Source: Ghiorsea bivora
GTDB lineage: Bacteria; Pseudomonadota; Zetaproteobacteria; Mariprofundales; Mariprofundaceae
Length of the DNA stretch: 64,000 nt
Direction of reading: 5' to 3'
Assembly (NCBI RefSeq): GCF_000744415.1
Contig: NZ_JQLW01000010.1
Coordinates: 124,001 to 188,000 of the forward strand
Within the stretch, counting starts at the first letter, position 1, and each line of letters starts with the position of its first letter. Both the position numbers and the translations under genes were made by a program. Shown here piece by piece: positions 38,001 through 47,127 of this stretch. The notes below the pieces were generated by a model. That model was not told the origin of the DNA. It did not search any database and saw only the letters and a list, made by a program, of their open reading frames with translations.

Positions 38001-38657
38001 ATGAAGCTTTATCACGCCTTACTGCTTGAGGATGAAAAAGCAACACGTCATCTCTTAGGCAAAGCCATCAAAATTCATCCTGAATTAAGGCTTTCTGCGG
38101 CAGTAGGTAGCTGTGAAGAAGCTATAATTGTCTTAAAAGAACACCAACCTGACATTCTTATTGCAGACTTAGGTTTGCCCGATGGGCATGGTGTCAAAGT
38201 GATCGCTCAAGCCAAGCAACTCTACCCAGAGATTGAAATACTGGTTGTTACCATGTTTGATGATGAAGAAAGTGTTGTAAGCGCCTTAGAAGCTGGTGCA
38301 AGCAGTTATTTGCTAAAAAAACAGGCCTTTGAAGAACTTGGTGATGCCGTGATGAGCACCTTGCGCGGTGAATCGGCCATTAGCCCAGAAATCGCACGCC
38401 ACCTCATCAAACGCTTCAAAAAACAAGATGAACAACATATACCACAAGCCATAAACCCTCTGACATCAAGGGAAAATGAGGTTTTACGGTTTATTGCCAA
38501 GGGTTATAGTTACGATGAAATAGCAGCATCTTTTTCTTTATCAACCAATACTGTGCGCGCCCATATTCGCAACATTTACCGAAAACTTGCTGTCAGCTCT
38601 CGCTCCGAAGCCGTCTTTGAAGCCACCCATCTGGGTTTTATTGATTTAAAAGAATAA
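38001..38657 (+). CDS. NarL-family response regulator (REC + LuxR HTH)
   Basis: A 218-residue orphan regulator. REC: HALLLEDEKATRHLLG, Asp in LIADLGLPDGHG, Thr in VVTMFDDEESV, Lys in SYLLKKQAFEEL. LuxR HTH: LTSRENEVLRFIAKGY and IAASFSLSTNTVRAHIRNIYRK. No kinase lies next to it; the glutaredoxin-like gene 5 bp upstream is its only partner. It is convergent with dnaB, with about 20 bp between stops. Confidence 0.92.
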   Translation: MKLYHALLLEDEKATRHLLGKAIKIHPELRLSAAVGSCEEAIIVLKEHQPDILIADLGLPDGHGVKVIAQAKQLYPEIEILVVTMFDDEESVVSALEAGASSYLLKKQAFEELGDAVMSTLRGESAISPEIARHLIKRFKKQDEQHIPQAINPLTSRENEVLRFIAKGYSYDEIAASFSLSTNTVRAHIRNIYRKLAVSSRSEAVFEATHLGFIDLKE

Positions 38658-38678
38658 TCCCACTTTTATATCAGAAGC

Positions 38679-40061
38679 TTAGTCAAAACCTTTGGCTAAA
38701 TTTTCAAAACGCGTAAATTCTTTTCTAAATGCAAGATGTACTGTTCCAGTCGGGCCATTCCTTTGTTTGGCAATGATAATCTCTGCTTTACCTTCATTCT
38801 CAGGTTTTTTATTATAAACTTCATCACGATAAATAAACATAATCACATCGGCATCTTGCTCAATCGCACCAGATTCCCGCAAATCGGACATCATTGGGCG
38901 TTTATCGGAACGTGATTCTAATGAACGGTTCAACTGTGATAACACCAAAATAGGCACATCCAATTCTTTCGCCAAACCTTTGAGGGAACGGGTCATTTCA
39001 CTGATTTCCAAGTCTTTACGTTCTGCTGCTGTACCTGTCATCAATTGTAGGTAATCAATTAACACCATATCAAGGCGACCATTATCGCGCTTTAAACGCC
39101 TACACTTGGCTCTAAGGTCATGCACTGTAATCGCAGGTGTATCATCAACAAAAATGGCGGCATCAGAAAGTTTCGCCGTACCTGCTGCAAGTTTGCGCCA
39201 ATCATCAGGTACAAAACTACCTGTACGCATTTTTGACATATCCACTTGGGATTCTGCAGCCAATAAACGCATGGAAATTTGTTGCGCTGACATCTCCAAT
39301 GAAAACACTGCCACAACATTTGCATTACCTTCATCACGAATGGCAGCATTTTGTGCCAAGTTCATCACAAATGCCGTTTTACCCATACTGGGTCGCCCTG
39401 CAATAATAATCAGGTCGCCACGCTGCAAACCAGCCGTACTTTCATCCAAATCAATAAAACCCGTGGATACCCCCGTGATTTTTCGCTGATCTTCATAACG
39501 TTTTTGTAGTTCTTTATAACCTTCTTGAATCAGCTCTTTTAAGGAAAAAAAGTTTTTCTTATCTTGGCTAAAACTTTCCGATACGGCCAAAATCTGTGAT
39601 TCAGAAATATCCAAGTGCTCTGCCACAGGTTTCATTGGGCTTTCATATACTTCTTGCGATATTTTTGAACAAACTTGTAACAAACGACGTAAAATTGCAC
39701 GCTCTCGCACAATTTCAGCATAATGCCTAACATTTGCCGAAGTCGGAATCAGTGAAATCAAATCACCAAGATACACTTCTCCACCGCATTCATCCAGCTG
39801 TCCAGAGCGCTCCAAATAGTCTTTAACTGTTAAAGCATCAACAGGGTGATTTTCAGCGGATAAAGCATCAATCGCAGCAAATATTTTACCATTGGCTGCA
39901 ATATAAAAATGATCAGGCGATAAAATACCCTCCAAACGCTCTAAGGCCTCTGGATCAAGCATAATTCCACCCAGCACGGCACACTCAGCATCCCGCGCAT
40001 GAGGGGGAACCCGTTCACGCAAGCCTAGCTCACGTGTCGGGGTATTGCCTTCATCAATCAA
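38679..40061 (-). CDS. dnaB: Replicative DNA helicase DnaB
   Basis: A 460-residue helicase. The N-terminal domain (PPHARDAECAVLGGIMLDPEA) is the DnaB collar, and the RecA-like core shows Walker A IAGRPSMGKTAFVMN and Walker B VLIDYLQLM, with the conserved LSQLNRSLESRSDKRP and SDLRESGAIEQDADV. It unwinds DNA at the fork. The start codon abuts the rplI stop (no gap), so it follows rplI as in many proteobacteria. No intein is present. Confidence 0.97.
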   Translation of the reverse strand: MIDEGNTPTRELGLRERVPPHARDAECAVLGGIMLDPEALERLEGILSPDHFYIAANGKIFAAIDALSAENHPVDALTVKDYLERSGQLDECGGEVYLGDLISLIPTSANVRHYAEIVRERAILRRLLQVCSKISQEVYESPMKPVAEHLDISESQILAVSESFSQDKKNFFSLKELIQEGYKELQKRYEDQRKITGVSTGFIDLDESTAGLQRGDLIIIAGRPSMGKTAFVMNLAQNAAIRDEGNANVVAVFSLEMSAQQISMRLLAAESQVDMSKMRTGSFVPDDWRKLAAGTAKLSDAAIFVDDTPAITVHDLRAKCRRLKRDNGRLDMVLIDYLQLMTGTAAERKDLEISEMTRSLKGLAKELDVPILVLSQLNRSLESRSDKRPMMSDLRESGAIEQDADVIMFIYRDEVYNKKPENEGKAEIIIAKQRNGPTGTVHLAFRKEFTRFENLAKGFD

Positions 40062-40511
40062 TTATACTTCAGCTTCAATGTTAACTTTAAGTTCTGCAAC
40101 CACATCTGGATGCAAGCGCACACGGAATTCATGTTCGCCTACTTCTTTAATTGGCGCATCCAACAAAATGTCACGGCGGGCAACATCAAAACCTTGTTCA
40201 TTAATCATTGCTGCTAATTCAGTAGCACCAATAGAACCATACAAATGTTTGCCATCAGAAGTTGCTCGAATAACAACCAAGTCCAAAGCAGATAGTTTTT
40301 CAGCTTCAGCTTTTGCAGCAGCTAGAACTTCTGCTTGTTTATCTTCCAATACTTTACGACGACGCTCAAATACTTTTACATTACTAGCATTTGCAACAAC
40401 CGCTTTGTTTTGTGGCAATAAAAAGTTGCGACCATAACCATCACGTACTTTTACTTCATCACCAACGTTTCCGAGTCCTTCTACACGTTCCAAAAGAATC
40501 AAATCCATCAT
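40062..40511 (-). CDS. rplI: 50S ribosomal protein L9
   Basis: 149 residues, MDLILLERVEGLGNVGDEV then VRDGYGRNFLLPQNKAV, the L9 N-terminal signature, followed by the long helix and C-terminal domain. AGGAGAAAA precedes two tandem ATGs (40511 and 40508). The ATG overlaps the stop of the DUF2232 gene by 4 bp. Ordinary. Confidence 0.97.
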   Translation of the reverse strand: MMDLILLERVEGLGNVGDEVKVRDGYGRNFLLPQNKAVVANASNVKVFERRRKVLEDKQAEVLAAAKAEAEKLSALDLVVIRATSDGKHLYGSIGATELAAMINEQGFDVARRDILLDAPIKEVGEHEFRVRLHPDVVAELKVNIEAEV

Positions 40512-41512
40512 TTTTCTCCTGTTGTCGAAACCATATTTCGACGAAAATTAAACCAAAAATCAAGTAGCCCAACCACAATAAATAATATTATCACAGCAGA
40601 CCAAAAAAATAACATCACATACATCACTATAATTGTGTTCACCATGTTACGGCTCTCAAACCAAGCATGCGCAACCATGACACCTTGTACAGCAACCAAA
40701 CCTGACAATACCAGCAAACCATTCATGGCTATATATTGCAAATCACCTGTTGCCAGCCATGCCATTGCTGCAAATGCAATCCACACATAAATCAACAATG
40801 TAGGCAAAGCAAAGTCTAACATGCCGTTTTCATTGCCTTGGTAAAAGCCATACCGTTTCGCCGTTTTACGTGCATAAACAATATTGCCCCACCACACAAA
40901 CCATAGGCTAAACACCAGCAAACCCGGGAAGATTTTGACCACCCAGCTTTGCAACTGACGAATCGCGTCCAAAGCTTGCGTTTCAGACACTGGAGCACTC
41001 TTCATCATGTCATCAAACATGGGTTTAAAGAGCTCAGAGACAAAAGCCTGAATTCCAGTTGTGTCCATGGCAATCATTAAAGTGAGTATCACCACTGTAA
41101 ATAAAACAATAGCCAATACCCACGCTGCCTGACCCAAACCTTCACGCTGCATGGTTTTTGCGGTTAAAGCTGGTGTTACGGCAAACACCACAAAAAAAAG
41201 TAATGTCACATACATATTTCCTGATGACAAAAACAATATCAATGCAGATGCAATAGCTCCAACTTGCAAACTGTAAAACAGCCCGCCACCAAACAAGATC
41301 AAAGCAAACACGCTAGGCACTGCCAAGTGCAACAACATGCCCACCATCAGCATCAAAAAGCCAATGATAGGAAGGTTTCCAAACAACACACTAAACCCAT
41401 AAGCTGCTGTTAACATCACTACAACCATCGCCGCACAAGGCACACGATTGGTCAGAAAGAAATCTGCCAACTTGGGTAAAGCTACAGGTTTCTGTTCAGT
41501 GCCTTGGTTCAT
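40508..41512 (-). CDS. DUF2232 polytopic membrane protein
   Basis: A 334-residue membrane protein with about eight hydrophobic helices, among them FLMLMVGMLLHLAVPSVFAL and VILTLMIAMDTTG. The position between rpsR and rplI and the general pattern match DUF2232 (YybS-like) proteins of alpha- and zetaproteobacteria. Function unknown; the gene order suggests a link with ribosome or membrane insertion, but this is not shown. Confidence 0.85.
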   Translation of the reverse strand: MNQGTEQKPVALPKLADFFLTNRVPCAAMVVVMLTAAYGFSVLFGNLPIIGFLMLMVGMLLHLAVPSVFALILFGGGLFYSLQVGAIASALILFLSSGNMYVTLLFFVVFAVTPALTAKTMQREGLGQAAWVLAIVLFTVVILTLMIAMDTTGIQAFVSELFKPMFDDMMKSAPVSETQALDAIRQLQSWVVKIFPGLLVFSLWFVWWGNIVYARKTAKRYGFYQGNENGMLDFALPTLLIYVWIAFAAMAWLATGDLQYIAMNGLLVLSGLVAVQGVMVAHAWFESRNMVNTIIVMYVMLFFWSAVIILFIVVGLLDFWFNFRRNMVSTTGEK

Positions 41513-41543
41513 GTTAAGGCTTGCCTTATGGTGAACAAATCAA

Positions 41544-41900
41544 TCAATCGTGATGCAAAGGTGTGAACGACAATAATGCCAAAACACGTGCGCGTTTAAT
41601 CGCAGTAGTCAATTGACGTTGATGTTTTGCACAAGTGCTTGTCACACGCGAAGGGATAATTTTATAACGCTCTGAAACAAATTGTCCCAACAGTGCAGGA
41701 TCTTTATGATCAATTGTTAATGTTTTATCTGCACAAAACTTGCAGAACTTACGACGACGTTGGAATTTACCACCACGTCCACCAGGACCACGACGCTGTG
41801 GGCGCTCAGGGCGACCACCTTCAGTGCGTGCTGGGCGTGTAGGACGCGCGTCAGCAGCAGGTGCAGTCGATTCAGTTTTTACTGTTTTTTCTTCACTCAT
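41544..41900 (-). CDS. rpsR: 30S ribosomal protein S18 with basic N-terminal extension
   Basis: 118 residues instead of the usual ~75. The core is [20 protein letters not shown] and [19 protein letters not shown]. The CxxC and CxxH pairs show the zinc-binding S18 form. The first ~45 residues are Arg-, Gly- and Pro-rich ([20 protein letters not shown]), a disordered basic tail. It is followed by DUF2232 and preceded by the PriB-like gene with a 1-bp gap. Confidence 0.95.
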   Translation of the reverse strand: MSEEKTVKTESTAPAADARPTRPARTEGGRPERPQRRGPGGRGGKFQRRRKFCKFCADKTLTIDHKDPALLGQFVSERYKIIPSRVTSTCAKHQRQLTTAIKRARVLALLSFTPLHHD

Positions 41901-41901
41901 T

Positions 41902-42243
41902 CTATTCTCCTAAATTATTCTTATCTAATAAATCTATACGGCTCAGCCAAACTTCTACCTGCCCCCATCGTTGTTGCCCATCACGACTATAATAACGACG
42001 GCGCAACTCGCCTTCGACATGCACATACTCACCTTTGAACTTGATTAACTTTTCAGCCAATTCACCTTCTGCACGCAATGGCATAGGTTGTTCATCCAAC
42101 ATGGTGGCTCTTTTCTGCCCCAAGTGTGGTCTGTGTATAATCAAAGAAGCAACAACAGCAAGACTTCCATCTGGCATCCAACGGTCATGGATATCATCAA
42201 CGACACCACGAAGTTGGGCTGTATTAAGCTGTAGCTTCTCCAC
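41902..42243 (-). CDS. PriB-like single-strand DNA-binding protein
   Basis: 113 residues, OB-fold pattern: [53 protein letters not shown] and [11 protein letters not shown]. The gene sits between rpsF and rpsR, the place of priB in gamma- and betaproteobacteria. No ATG is usable; a GTG at 42243 with CTAAGGAAGAAA upstream gives this product and overlaps rpsF by 20 bp. The longer open frame (to 42384) is a Lys-rich shadow of rpsF. PriB restarts replication with PriA; here the assignment is from location and fold pattern, not strong identity. Confidence 0.75.
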   Translation of the reverse strand: MEKLQLNTAQLRGVVDDIHDRWMPDGSLAVVASLIIHRPHLGQKRATMLDEQPMPLRAEGELAEKLIKFKGEYVHVEGELRRRYYSRDGQQRWGQVEVWLSRIDLLDKNNLGE

Positions 42244-42673
42244 TTTCTTCCTTAGCAGCTTTTTCTTCTGCTTTAGGTTCAACTTTCGCTGCATCAGTCG
42301 TTTCTTCAGCTTTTGTTTCTGTTTCAGCTTTTGGCTCTTCTGTAACAGCAGTTGAACGACGACGCAACAATGGCGATGGTTCATCAGATAGTTCTGTAAT
42401 ACTTGTGGTTAAAAAACGTAGAATACGTTCATCCAAACGCAAAGACTCATCGATAAGCTTAGCAACTTCTGCTGCGCCATCGGTAACAAGCAATGCGTAA
42501 TGACCACGGTTACGTTTTTGGATAGAATAAGCAAGTGAACGAACACCCCAGTATTCGCGTTTCACGATACGGGCTCCTGCTTTTTCGATTTTCTCAACCA
42601 ATTCATTGGTAAGAACTTCGGTATTTTCCTGAGATACATCAGGGTTTACGATAAACACTGTTTCGTAATACAT
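42224..42673 (-). CDS. rpsF: 30S ribosomal protein S6 with acidic C-terminal tail
   Basis: 149 residues; the S6 core (MYYETVFIVNPDVSQENTE, EYWGVRSLAYSIQKRNRGHY) ends near residue 100. The remaining ~45 residues are rich in Glu, Lys, Ala and Thr with net negative charge. AAGAGGAGCGCT precedes the ATG. It heads a rpsF-priB-rpsR-DUF2232-rplI-dnaB cluster on the minus strand. Confidence 0.96.
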   Translation of the reverse strand: MYYETVFIVNPDVSQENTEVLTNELVEKIEKAGARIVKREYWGVRSLAYSIQKRNRGHYALLVTDGAAEVAKLIDESLRLDERILRFLTTSITELSDEPSPLLRRRSTAVTEEPKAETETKAEETTDAAKVEPKAEEKAAKEESGEATA

Positions 42674-42690
42674 AGCGCTCCTCTTGGCAT

Positions 42691-42780
42691 GATTATCCTT
42701 CGATAATCGTTGCTCTGAAACATTTTTAGGCGCGTTCAGAGCAAGGTTATTTTAGTTTCACTGCACATTGCAGCGTGCGG
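42691..42780 (-). promoter_or_regulatory. Structured rpsF leader, candidate S6:S18 autoregulatory site
   Basis: The ~110-nt leader between the predicted promoter and rpsF has three hairpins: CTGCA/TGCAG (42761-42773, loop of 3) with a CCG trinucleotide just 5' of it in the transcript; GCTCTGAA/TTCAGAGC (42712-42742); and GATTATC/GATAATC (42691-42708, GAAG tetraloop). S6:S18 complexes are known to bind a CCG-containing hairpin in rpsF leaders. The match here is by eye and not folded. Confidence 0.45.
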
Positions 42781-42781
42781 C

Positions 42782-42809
42782 AGCATAGGCAATCCCTGAC
42801 GAAAGTCAA
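42782..42809 (-). promoter_or_regulatory. Predicted promoter of the rpsF cluster
   Basis: On the minus strand TTGACT (42809-42804) and TATGCT (42787-42782) are separated by 16 bp. Transcription would start near 42776, giving a leader of about 100 nt before rpsF. Confidence 0.6.
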
Positions 42810-42840
42810 TGCTATCAAGACCTGTCATGAACCGACCGTA

Positions 42841-43794
42841 TTACTTGGGTTTTAGAACAAAGGAAAAATCTTGTGCATAATGATGGATCCCTGGAAGCTT
42901 AAACAACTCATCTTTCATAAACTGAAAATCATAATATGCGGCAGACCGTTGTTTTTGGTTATGCATTTGCACTTCTGCATGTGGCTTCTTACTTTGCTGA
43001 ACTACAGGTGGTGTTAAGTCACGTTTCCAGTGTTTACTTTTGGGAAGTTTTGATAAACTACGCAAACCTTTTTTAAAGTTATAACTGTATGTTTTCTCAA
43101 TACGAAATCCCGCTTGATCAAACAACAATGTTAAACTATCCATAGAAAAAAAGTATATATGCCCAGCACCACTGAATGCAGGCGACTCGTATTGGGTATA
43201 GTAGTCAATTAGGTTTTGTGCATCTGCCAAACCATTTGGCACAGACAAGTAGAATATTCCACTATCATCAAGAATACGCCTACACTCTTTTAGAAATGTA
43301 AGCGGTTGTGGCACATGCTCAAGAATATCTTGCACACGCACCGCATCAAAAAATCCTGCATCAAAACCCACATCTTCGATTTCACCAGCCCTAACATCCA
43401 AACCCAGCTTGCTTTGAACCGATGCAACAACCTCAGGGTTTATGTCTGTACCATACACCTGCCATTGAGATCCTTGCTGTACACCTGCTAAGAAATCACC
43501 ACTGGCACAGCCAATATCCAACAACTTTCCTTGGTTTAAACGTGGTACAAGATATTTTCTAGCAAAGGCTGAACCTTTGCCCTGCGCCTTAAAGTTGTCA
43601 CCCTTATAAAAGGTATAGTCTTTAGAGTAATGTTCTGCCAAAGCATCTGACGATGGTATAGGCGAAAAAAAAGAGGCTTGGCAAGTTGGACAAGTTCGTA
43701 GGTCATAAACTTCAGCACCTGAAAGTCTTGCTTTTGCAAAAAATAAAGTGGGATCTGCAGTATCACAAATTAAACACTTCTCTGGATTATTCAT
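42841..43794 (-). CDS. Class I SAM-dependent methyltransferase with N-terminal zinc-ribbon
   Basis: 317 residues. The N-terminus carries CLICDTADP and CPTCQASF (two CxxC pairs, zinc ribbon). The methyltransferase core follows: KLLDIGCASGDFLAGV (motif I), VYGTDINPEVV and VQDILEHVPQPLTFLKE, and FYLSVPNG. It belongs to the Methyltransf_23-type group often found with cell-surface polysaccharide genes, but no such genes are nearby. Substrate unknown. Confidence 0.85.
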   Translation of the reverse strand: MNNPEKCLICDTADPTLFFAKARLSGAEVYDLRTCPTCQASFFSPIPSSDALAEHYSKDYTFYKGDNFKAQGKGSAFARKYLVPRLNQGKLLDIGCASGDFLAGVQQGSQWQVYGTDINPEVVASVQSKLGLDVRAGEIEDVGFDAGFFDAVRVQDILEHVPQPLTFLKECRRILDDSGIFYLSVPNGLADAQNLIDYYTQYESPAFSGAGHIYFFSMDSLTLLFDQAGFRIEKTYSYNFKKGLRSLSKLPKSKHWKRDLTPPVVQQSKKPHAEVQMHNQKQRSAAYYDFQFMKDELFKLPGIHHYAQDFSFVLKPK

Positions 43795-43824
43795 GGTGAA
43801 CCCAATGAGGTTGAAAAAACAATA

Positions 43825-44886
43825 CTACAACCGACTCGCACGCTGTCGAAGCAGATGGTCGGCAAGTGTTAAAGCAAGCATAGCTTCAGCAATAGGTACG
43901 GCGCGAATACCTACACATGGGTCGTGGCGACCTTTGGTGACAATTTCAGTTTCATTGCCATGAATATCTATCGTTGGGCGCGGTTTCAGAATCGATGATG
44001 TTGGTTTTAAACCCATACGTACATGAATCGTATCCCCGTTCGTAATACCACCCAATACGCCACCTGCATGATTACTTTGGAAACCATCCTTGCGAATAGC
44101 ATCGCCAAACGCGGAGCCACGCGCTTCTACACAGGCAAAACCATCACCCACTTCTACGGCTTTTACCGCCTGAATACTCATCATAGCCTTAGCTAAATCC
44201 GCATCAATGCGGTCAAACACGGGTTCACCCAAACCTGCGGGTACTCCTTGCGCTTCAACCGTGACCGAAGCACCAATAGAGTCTCCTGTTTTACGAAGTT
44301 TATCCATAAATGCTGCCATCTCTGCTGCTGCATTGGCATCAGGTGAGAAAAAGGGGTTGTTATAAATTTCATCAAAGGAAAAGTTGTCAGCATCTATCTT
44401 AATCGGACCAATTTGATCCACCCAGCCACGAATAGACACACCAAAACTGGCTAAAAACTTACGCGCAACAGCACCCGCAGCCACACGCATGGCTGTTTCA
44501 CGCGCTGATGAACGACCACCACCACGATAATCCCTAACACCATACTTTTCATGGTATGTGAAATCAGCATGACCTGGGCGAAACTTATCTTTAATGTCGG
44601 AATAGTCTTTGCTGCGTTGGTCTGTATTACGAATCAACAATGCAATTGGGCAACCCGTGGTTTTACCTTCAAATACACCCGATAGAATTTCAACTTCATC
44701 GGCTTCACGGCGTTGTGTTGTATATTTGGATTGCCCAGGTTTACGTTTATCCAAATCAGGTTGAATATCCGCTTCCGTTAATGCTACGCCCGCAGGACAG
44801 CCCTCAACAATCGCAACCAATGCCTTGCCATGCGATTCACCTGCCGTGCTGACACGAAATATTTGACCAATACTAGAACCTGACAT
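43825..44886 (-). CDS. aroC: Chorismate synthase
   Basis: 353 residues: [20 protein letters not shown] at the N-terminus, [51 protein letters not shown] and [14 protein letters not shown], all chorismate synthase signatures. It converts EPSP to chorismate with reduced FMN. The gene lies downstream of fabI with about 150 bp, partly filled by a palindromic element. Confidence 0.97.
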   Translation of the reverse strand: MSGSSIGQIFRVSTAGESHGKALVAIVEGCPAGVALTEADIQPDLDKRKPGQSKYTTQRREADEVEILSGVFEGKTTGCPIALLIRNTDQRSKDYSDIKDKFRPGHADFTYHEKYGVRDYRGGGRSSARETAMRVAAGAVARKFLASFGVSIRGWVDQIGPIKIDADNFSFDEIYNNPFFSPDANAAAEMAAFMDKLRKTGDSIGASVTVEAQGVPAGLGEPVFDRIDADLAKAMMSIQAVKAVEVGDGFACVEARGSAFGDAIRKDGFQSNHAGGVLGGITNGDTIHVRMGLKPTSSILKPRPTIDIHGNETEIVTKGRHDPCVGIRAVPIAEAMLALTLADHLLRQRASRL

Positions 44887-44931
44887 TTGTTATCCCTAAT
44901 CTTTCACTCATAAATCATCATAAATAATGAA

Positions 44932-45035
44932 TTATCTTGCCTAGATAGTATTCCCTAGCGAGGCGGAACAAGCAAGCTTACTACTGTAAGTGCGCGTTTC
45001 CAACGCTGCTAGTGAATAGTAGATAGGTAAGTTAA
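44932..45035. repeat. 104-bp imperfect palindrome (MITE-like) between aroC and fabI
   Basis: The outer arms at 44932-44959 and 45008-45035 pair at about 22 of 28 positions. Inside are weaker complementary parts and a tip hairpin CTTAC-TACT-GTAAG at 44977-44990. The whole can fold into one long imperfect hairpin and fills nearly all of the gap between the two genes. No copy was recognised elsewhere in the window. Confidence 0.65.
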
Positions 45036-45038
45036 GCA

Positions 45039-45821
45039 TTATTCGCCTGGGTCGCCTGCACCGACATGGAACCCCGCATCCACATAATGCACTTCACCCG
45101 AAACACCTGATGCTAAATCGGATACCAAATATGCAGTCGTATTACCGACTTCCTCTTGGCTTACATTGCGCCCCAACATGGAGCCTCGCGCGCTTTTTGC
45201 CATCAACTGTTTAAAATCACCCACAGCTGATGCAGCCAATGTACGAATAGGGCCAGCTGATACCGCATTCACCCGAATACCACGACTATGCCCCAAATCA
45301 TCTGCCAAATAACGTGTTGATGCTTCAAGCGCAGCTTTAGCCACACCCATCATGCCATACCCCGGAATAGCACGTTCTGCACCCAAGTAGGTCATGGTCA
45401 CCATGCTACCACCATCATTCATAATACCTGCTGCACGTTGCGCACATGCAATAAATGAATAAGCTGAAATGTCCAATGCCAATTGGAAATCTTGGCGACT
45501 AGCCTGTGAAAAAGGATTACGTAGTGCATCTTTATTGGCAAAAGCAATGGAGTGGATCAAAAAATCCATTTTTCCCCATTTTTCTTCAACCTTAGCAAAA
45601 AATGCATCCATTTCAGCATCTTCACCTACATCCATAGACTCAATCAAGGTCGCACCAACTTGTTCTGCCAATGGGCGAACACGTTTTTCCAATTGTTCAC
45701 CAAGGTAGTTGAAACCAAGCTCTGCACCTTGTTTATGGCAAGCTTGCGCTACACCCCAAGCAATAGATTTATTATTGGCCAAACCTAAAATTAAGCCTTT
45801 CTTTCCTTCAAGAATACCCAT
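45039..45821 (-). CDS. fabI: Enoyl-[acyl-carrier-protein] reductase (NADH), FabI
   Basis: 260 residues, short-chain dehydrogenase fold. GLILGLANNKSIAWGVAQA is the FabI cofactor motif, and YLGAERAIPGYGMMGVAKAA holds the Tyr-x6-Lys catalytic pair. It catalyses the last step of fatty-acid elongation. The open frame starts at 45839, but ATG at 45821 with AAAGGGGACTCC upstream gives MGILEGKKGLILG, the family start. It lies 83 bp after hisH on the same strand. Confidence 0.96.
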   Translation of the reverse strand: MGILEGKKGLILGLANNKSIAWGVAQACHKQGAELGFNYLGEQLEKRVRPLAEQVGATLIESMDVGEDAEMDAFFAKVEEKWGKMDFLIHSIAFANKDALRNPFSQASRQDFQLALDISAYSFIACAQRAAGIMNDGGSMVTMTYLGAERAIPGYGMMGVAKAALEASTRYLADDLGHSRGIRVNAVSAGPIRTLAASAVGDFKQLMAKSARGSMLGRNVSQEEVGNTTAYLVSDLASGVSGEVHYVDAGFHVGAGDPGE

Positions 45822-45904
45822 GGAGTCCCCTTTGAACATATTGTATTACTGATTTTCTTTTCACGAACACTAGCAGCAAGATTTTTTTTCGCATCTTACG
45901 CTAT

Positions 45905-46534
45905 TTATGGTTTCCAGTTGATAAAACCTTCCAATAGTTGCATACCAACTTTTTGGCTTTTCTCAGGGTGGAACTGCATACCCAACACGTTATCTCTACC
46001 AATTACAGCGGCAAAAGGAAAGTCGCCATAGGAACATGCCGCCAACAAATGCCCTGGATTACGCGGTGCACAATAATAAGAATGAACATAATATACCTGA
46101 TCACCCTTTTTAATTCCTTGAAACACGGGGTGCGGTTTACCTTGCGGTAACACCACATCATTCCAACCCATATGTGGTATTTTAAAACCCCGTGCTACAT
46201 GATCTTCAGGAAAAGCCTTTACTTCACCCTCAATCAAATTTAACCCAGCATGCACACCAAACTCATACGAACGTGTCATCAACACTTGCATGCCTAAACA
46301 TATACCCAAAAAGGGTGTGCCCTTGTTGACGGTTTCTACAATCGCATCCGCCATACCCGTTGCTTTAAGGGTATGCATACAATCACGAAACGCACCCACA
46401 CCTGGCAATACAATACGCTCATAATCAGCAATTGCCGCAGCATTCTGCACCAGCTCGACTTTAGCACCCGCTTTTTCCAAGGCCTTGGCAACCGAATGCA
46501 GGTTACCCATGCCATAATCAACCAAACCAATCAT
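45905..46534 (-). CDS. hisH: Imidazole glycerol phosphate synthase subunit HisH
   Basis: 209-residue glutamine amidotransferase: GLVDYGMGNLHSVAKAL, nucleophile Cys in PFLGICLGMQVL, and FHPEKSQKVG with the catalytic His/Glu. It supplies ammonia to HisF. It lies 3 bp after hisB. hisF and hisA are not in the window; fabI follows instead. Confidence 0.96.
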   Translation of the reverse strand: MIGLVDYGMGNLHSVAKALEKAGAKVELVQNAAAIADYERIVLPGVGAFRDCMHTLKATGMADAIVETVNKGTPFLGICLGMQVLMTRSYEFGVHAGLNLIEGEVKAFPEDHVARGFKIPHMGWNDVVLPQGKPHPVFQGIKKGDQVYYVHSYYCAPRNPGHLLAACSYGDFPFAAVIGRDNVLGMQFHPEKSQKVGMQLLEGFINWKP

Positions 46535-46537
46535 GAG

Positions 46538-47125
46538 TTATAGCGTACCTTTGGTACTCGGAATACCACTTTGGCGTGGATCAGCCTCAACCGCCATACG
46601 CAAAGCACGACCAAATGCTTTAAATACGGTCTCTGCAATATGATGGTTATTGATACCTCTTAGGTTGTCGATGTGTAAACTCATACGCGAATGATTCACT
46701 ACAGCTTGAAAAAATTCTTTAAACAAGTCCACATCAAAACTTCCAATCATTTCTTTAGGAAAATTCACATGGTATTCCAAATCAGGCCGACCTGACAAAT
46801 CAAGAACCACACGTGACAACGACTCATCCAATGGCACATAAGCATGCCCATAACGTACAATACCCTTTTTATCACCAATAGCATCACGCAGCACTTCACC
46901 AAGGCAAATACCAATATCTTCCACCGTATGATGGTCATCAATATCAATGTCACCTTTGGCATCAATACGCATATCTATCAAACCATGGCGTGAAATCTGC
47001 TCCAACATGTGGTTTAAGAAAGGGATAGGTGTATCCAGTTCACATACTCCGGTGCCATCCAAGTTAATTGACAGTTTAATCTGAGTTTCTTTCGTATTTC
47101 TTTCAATACTTGCACTACGAGCCAT
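46538..47125 (-). CDS. hisB: Imidazoleglycerol-phosphate dehydratase
   Basis: 195 residues, monofunctional form: [36 protein letters not shown] and [17 protein letters not shown], the metal-binding His clusters. It has no phosphatase domain. Two base pairs separate it from hisD upstream and three from hisH downstream. Confidence 0.97.
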   Translation of the reverse strand: MARSASIERNTKETQIKLSINLDGTGVCELDTPIPFLNHMLEQISRHGLIDMRIDAKGDIDIDDHHTVEDIGICLGEVLRDAIGDKKGIVRYGHAYVPLDESLSRVVLDLSGRPDLEYHVNFPKEMIGSFDVDLFKEFFQAVVNHSRMSLHIDNLRGINNHHIAETVFKAFGRALRMAVEADPRQSGIPSTKGTL

Positions 47126-47127
47126 AT

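Noticed and set aside
42244..42384. Lys- and Leu-rich N-terminal extension of the PriB-like frame
   Set aside because: It is the rpsF sequence read in another frame; a GTG with a good ribosome-binding site lies further in.
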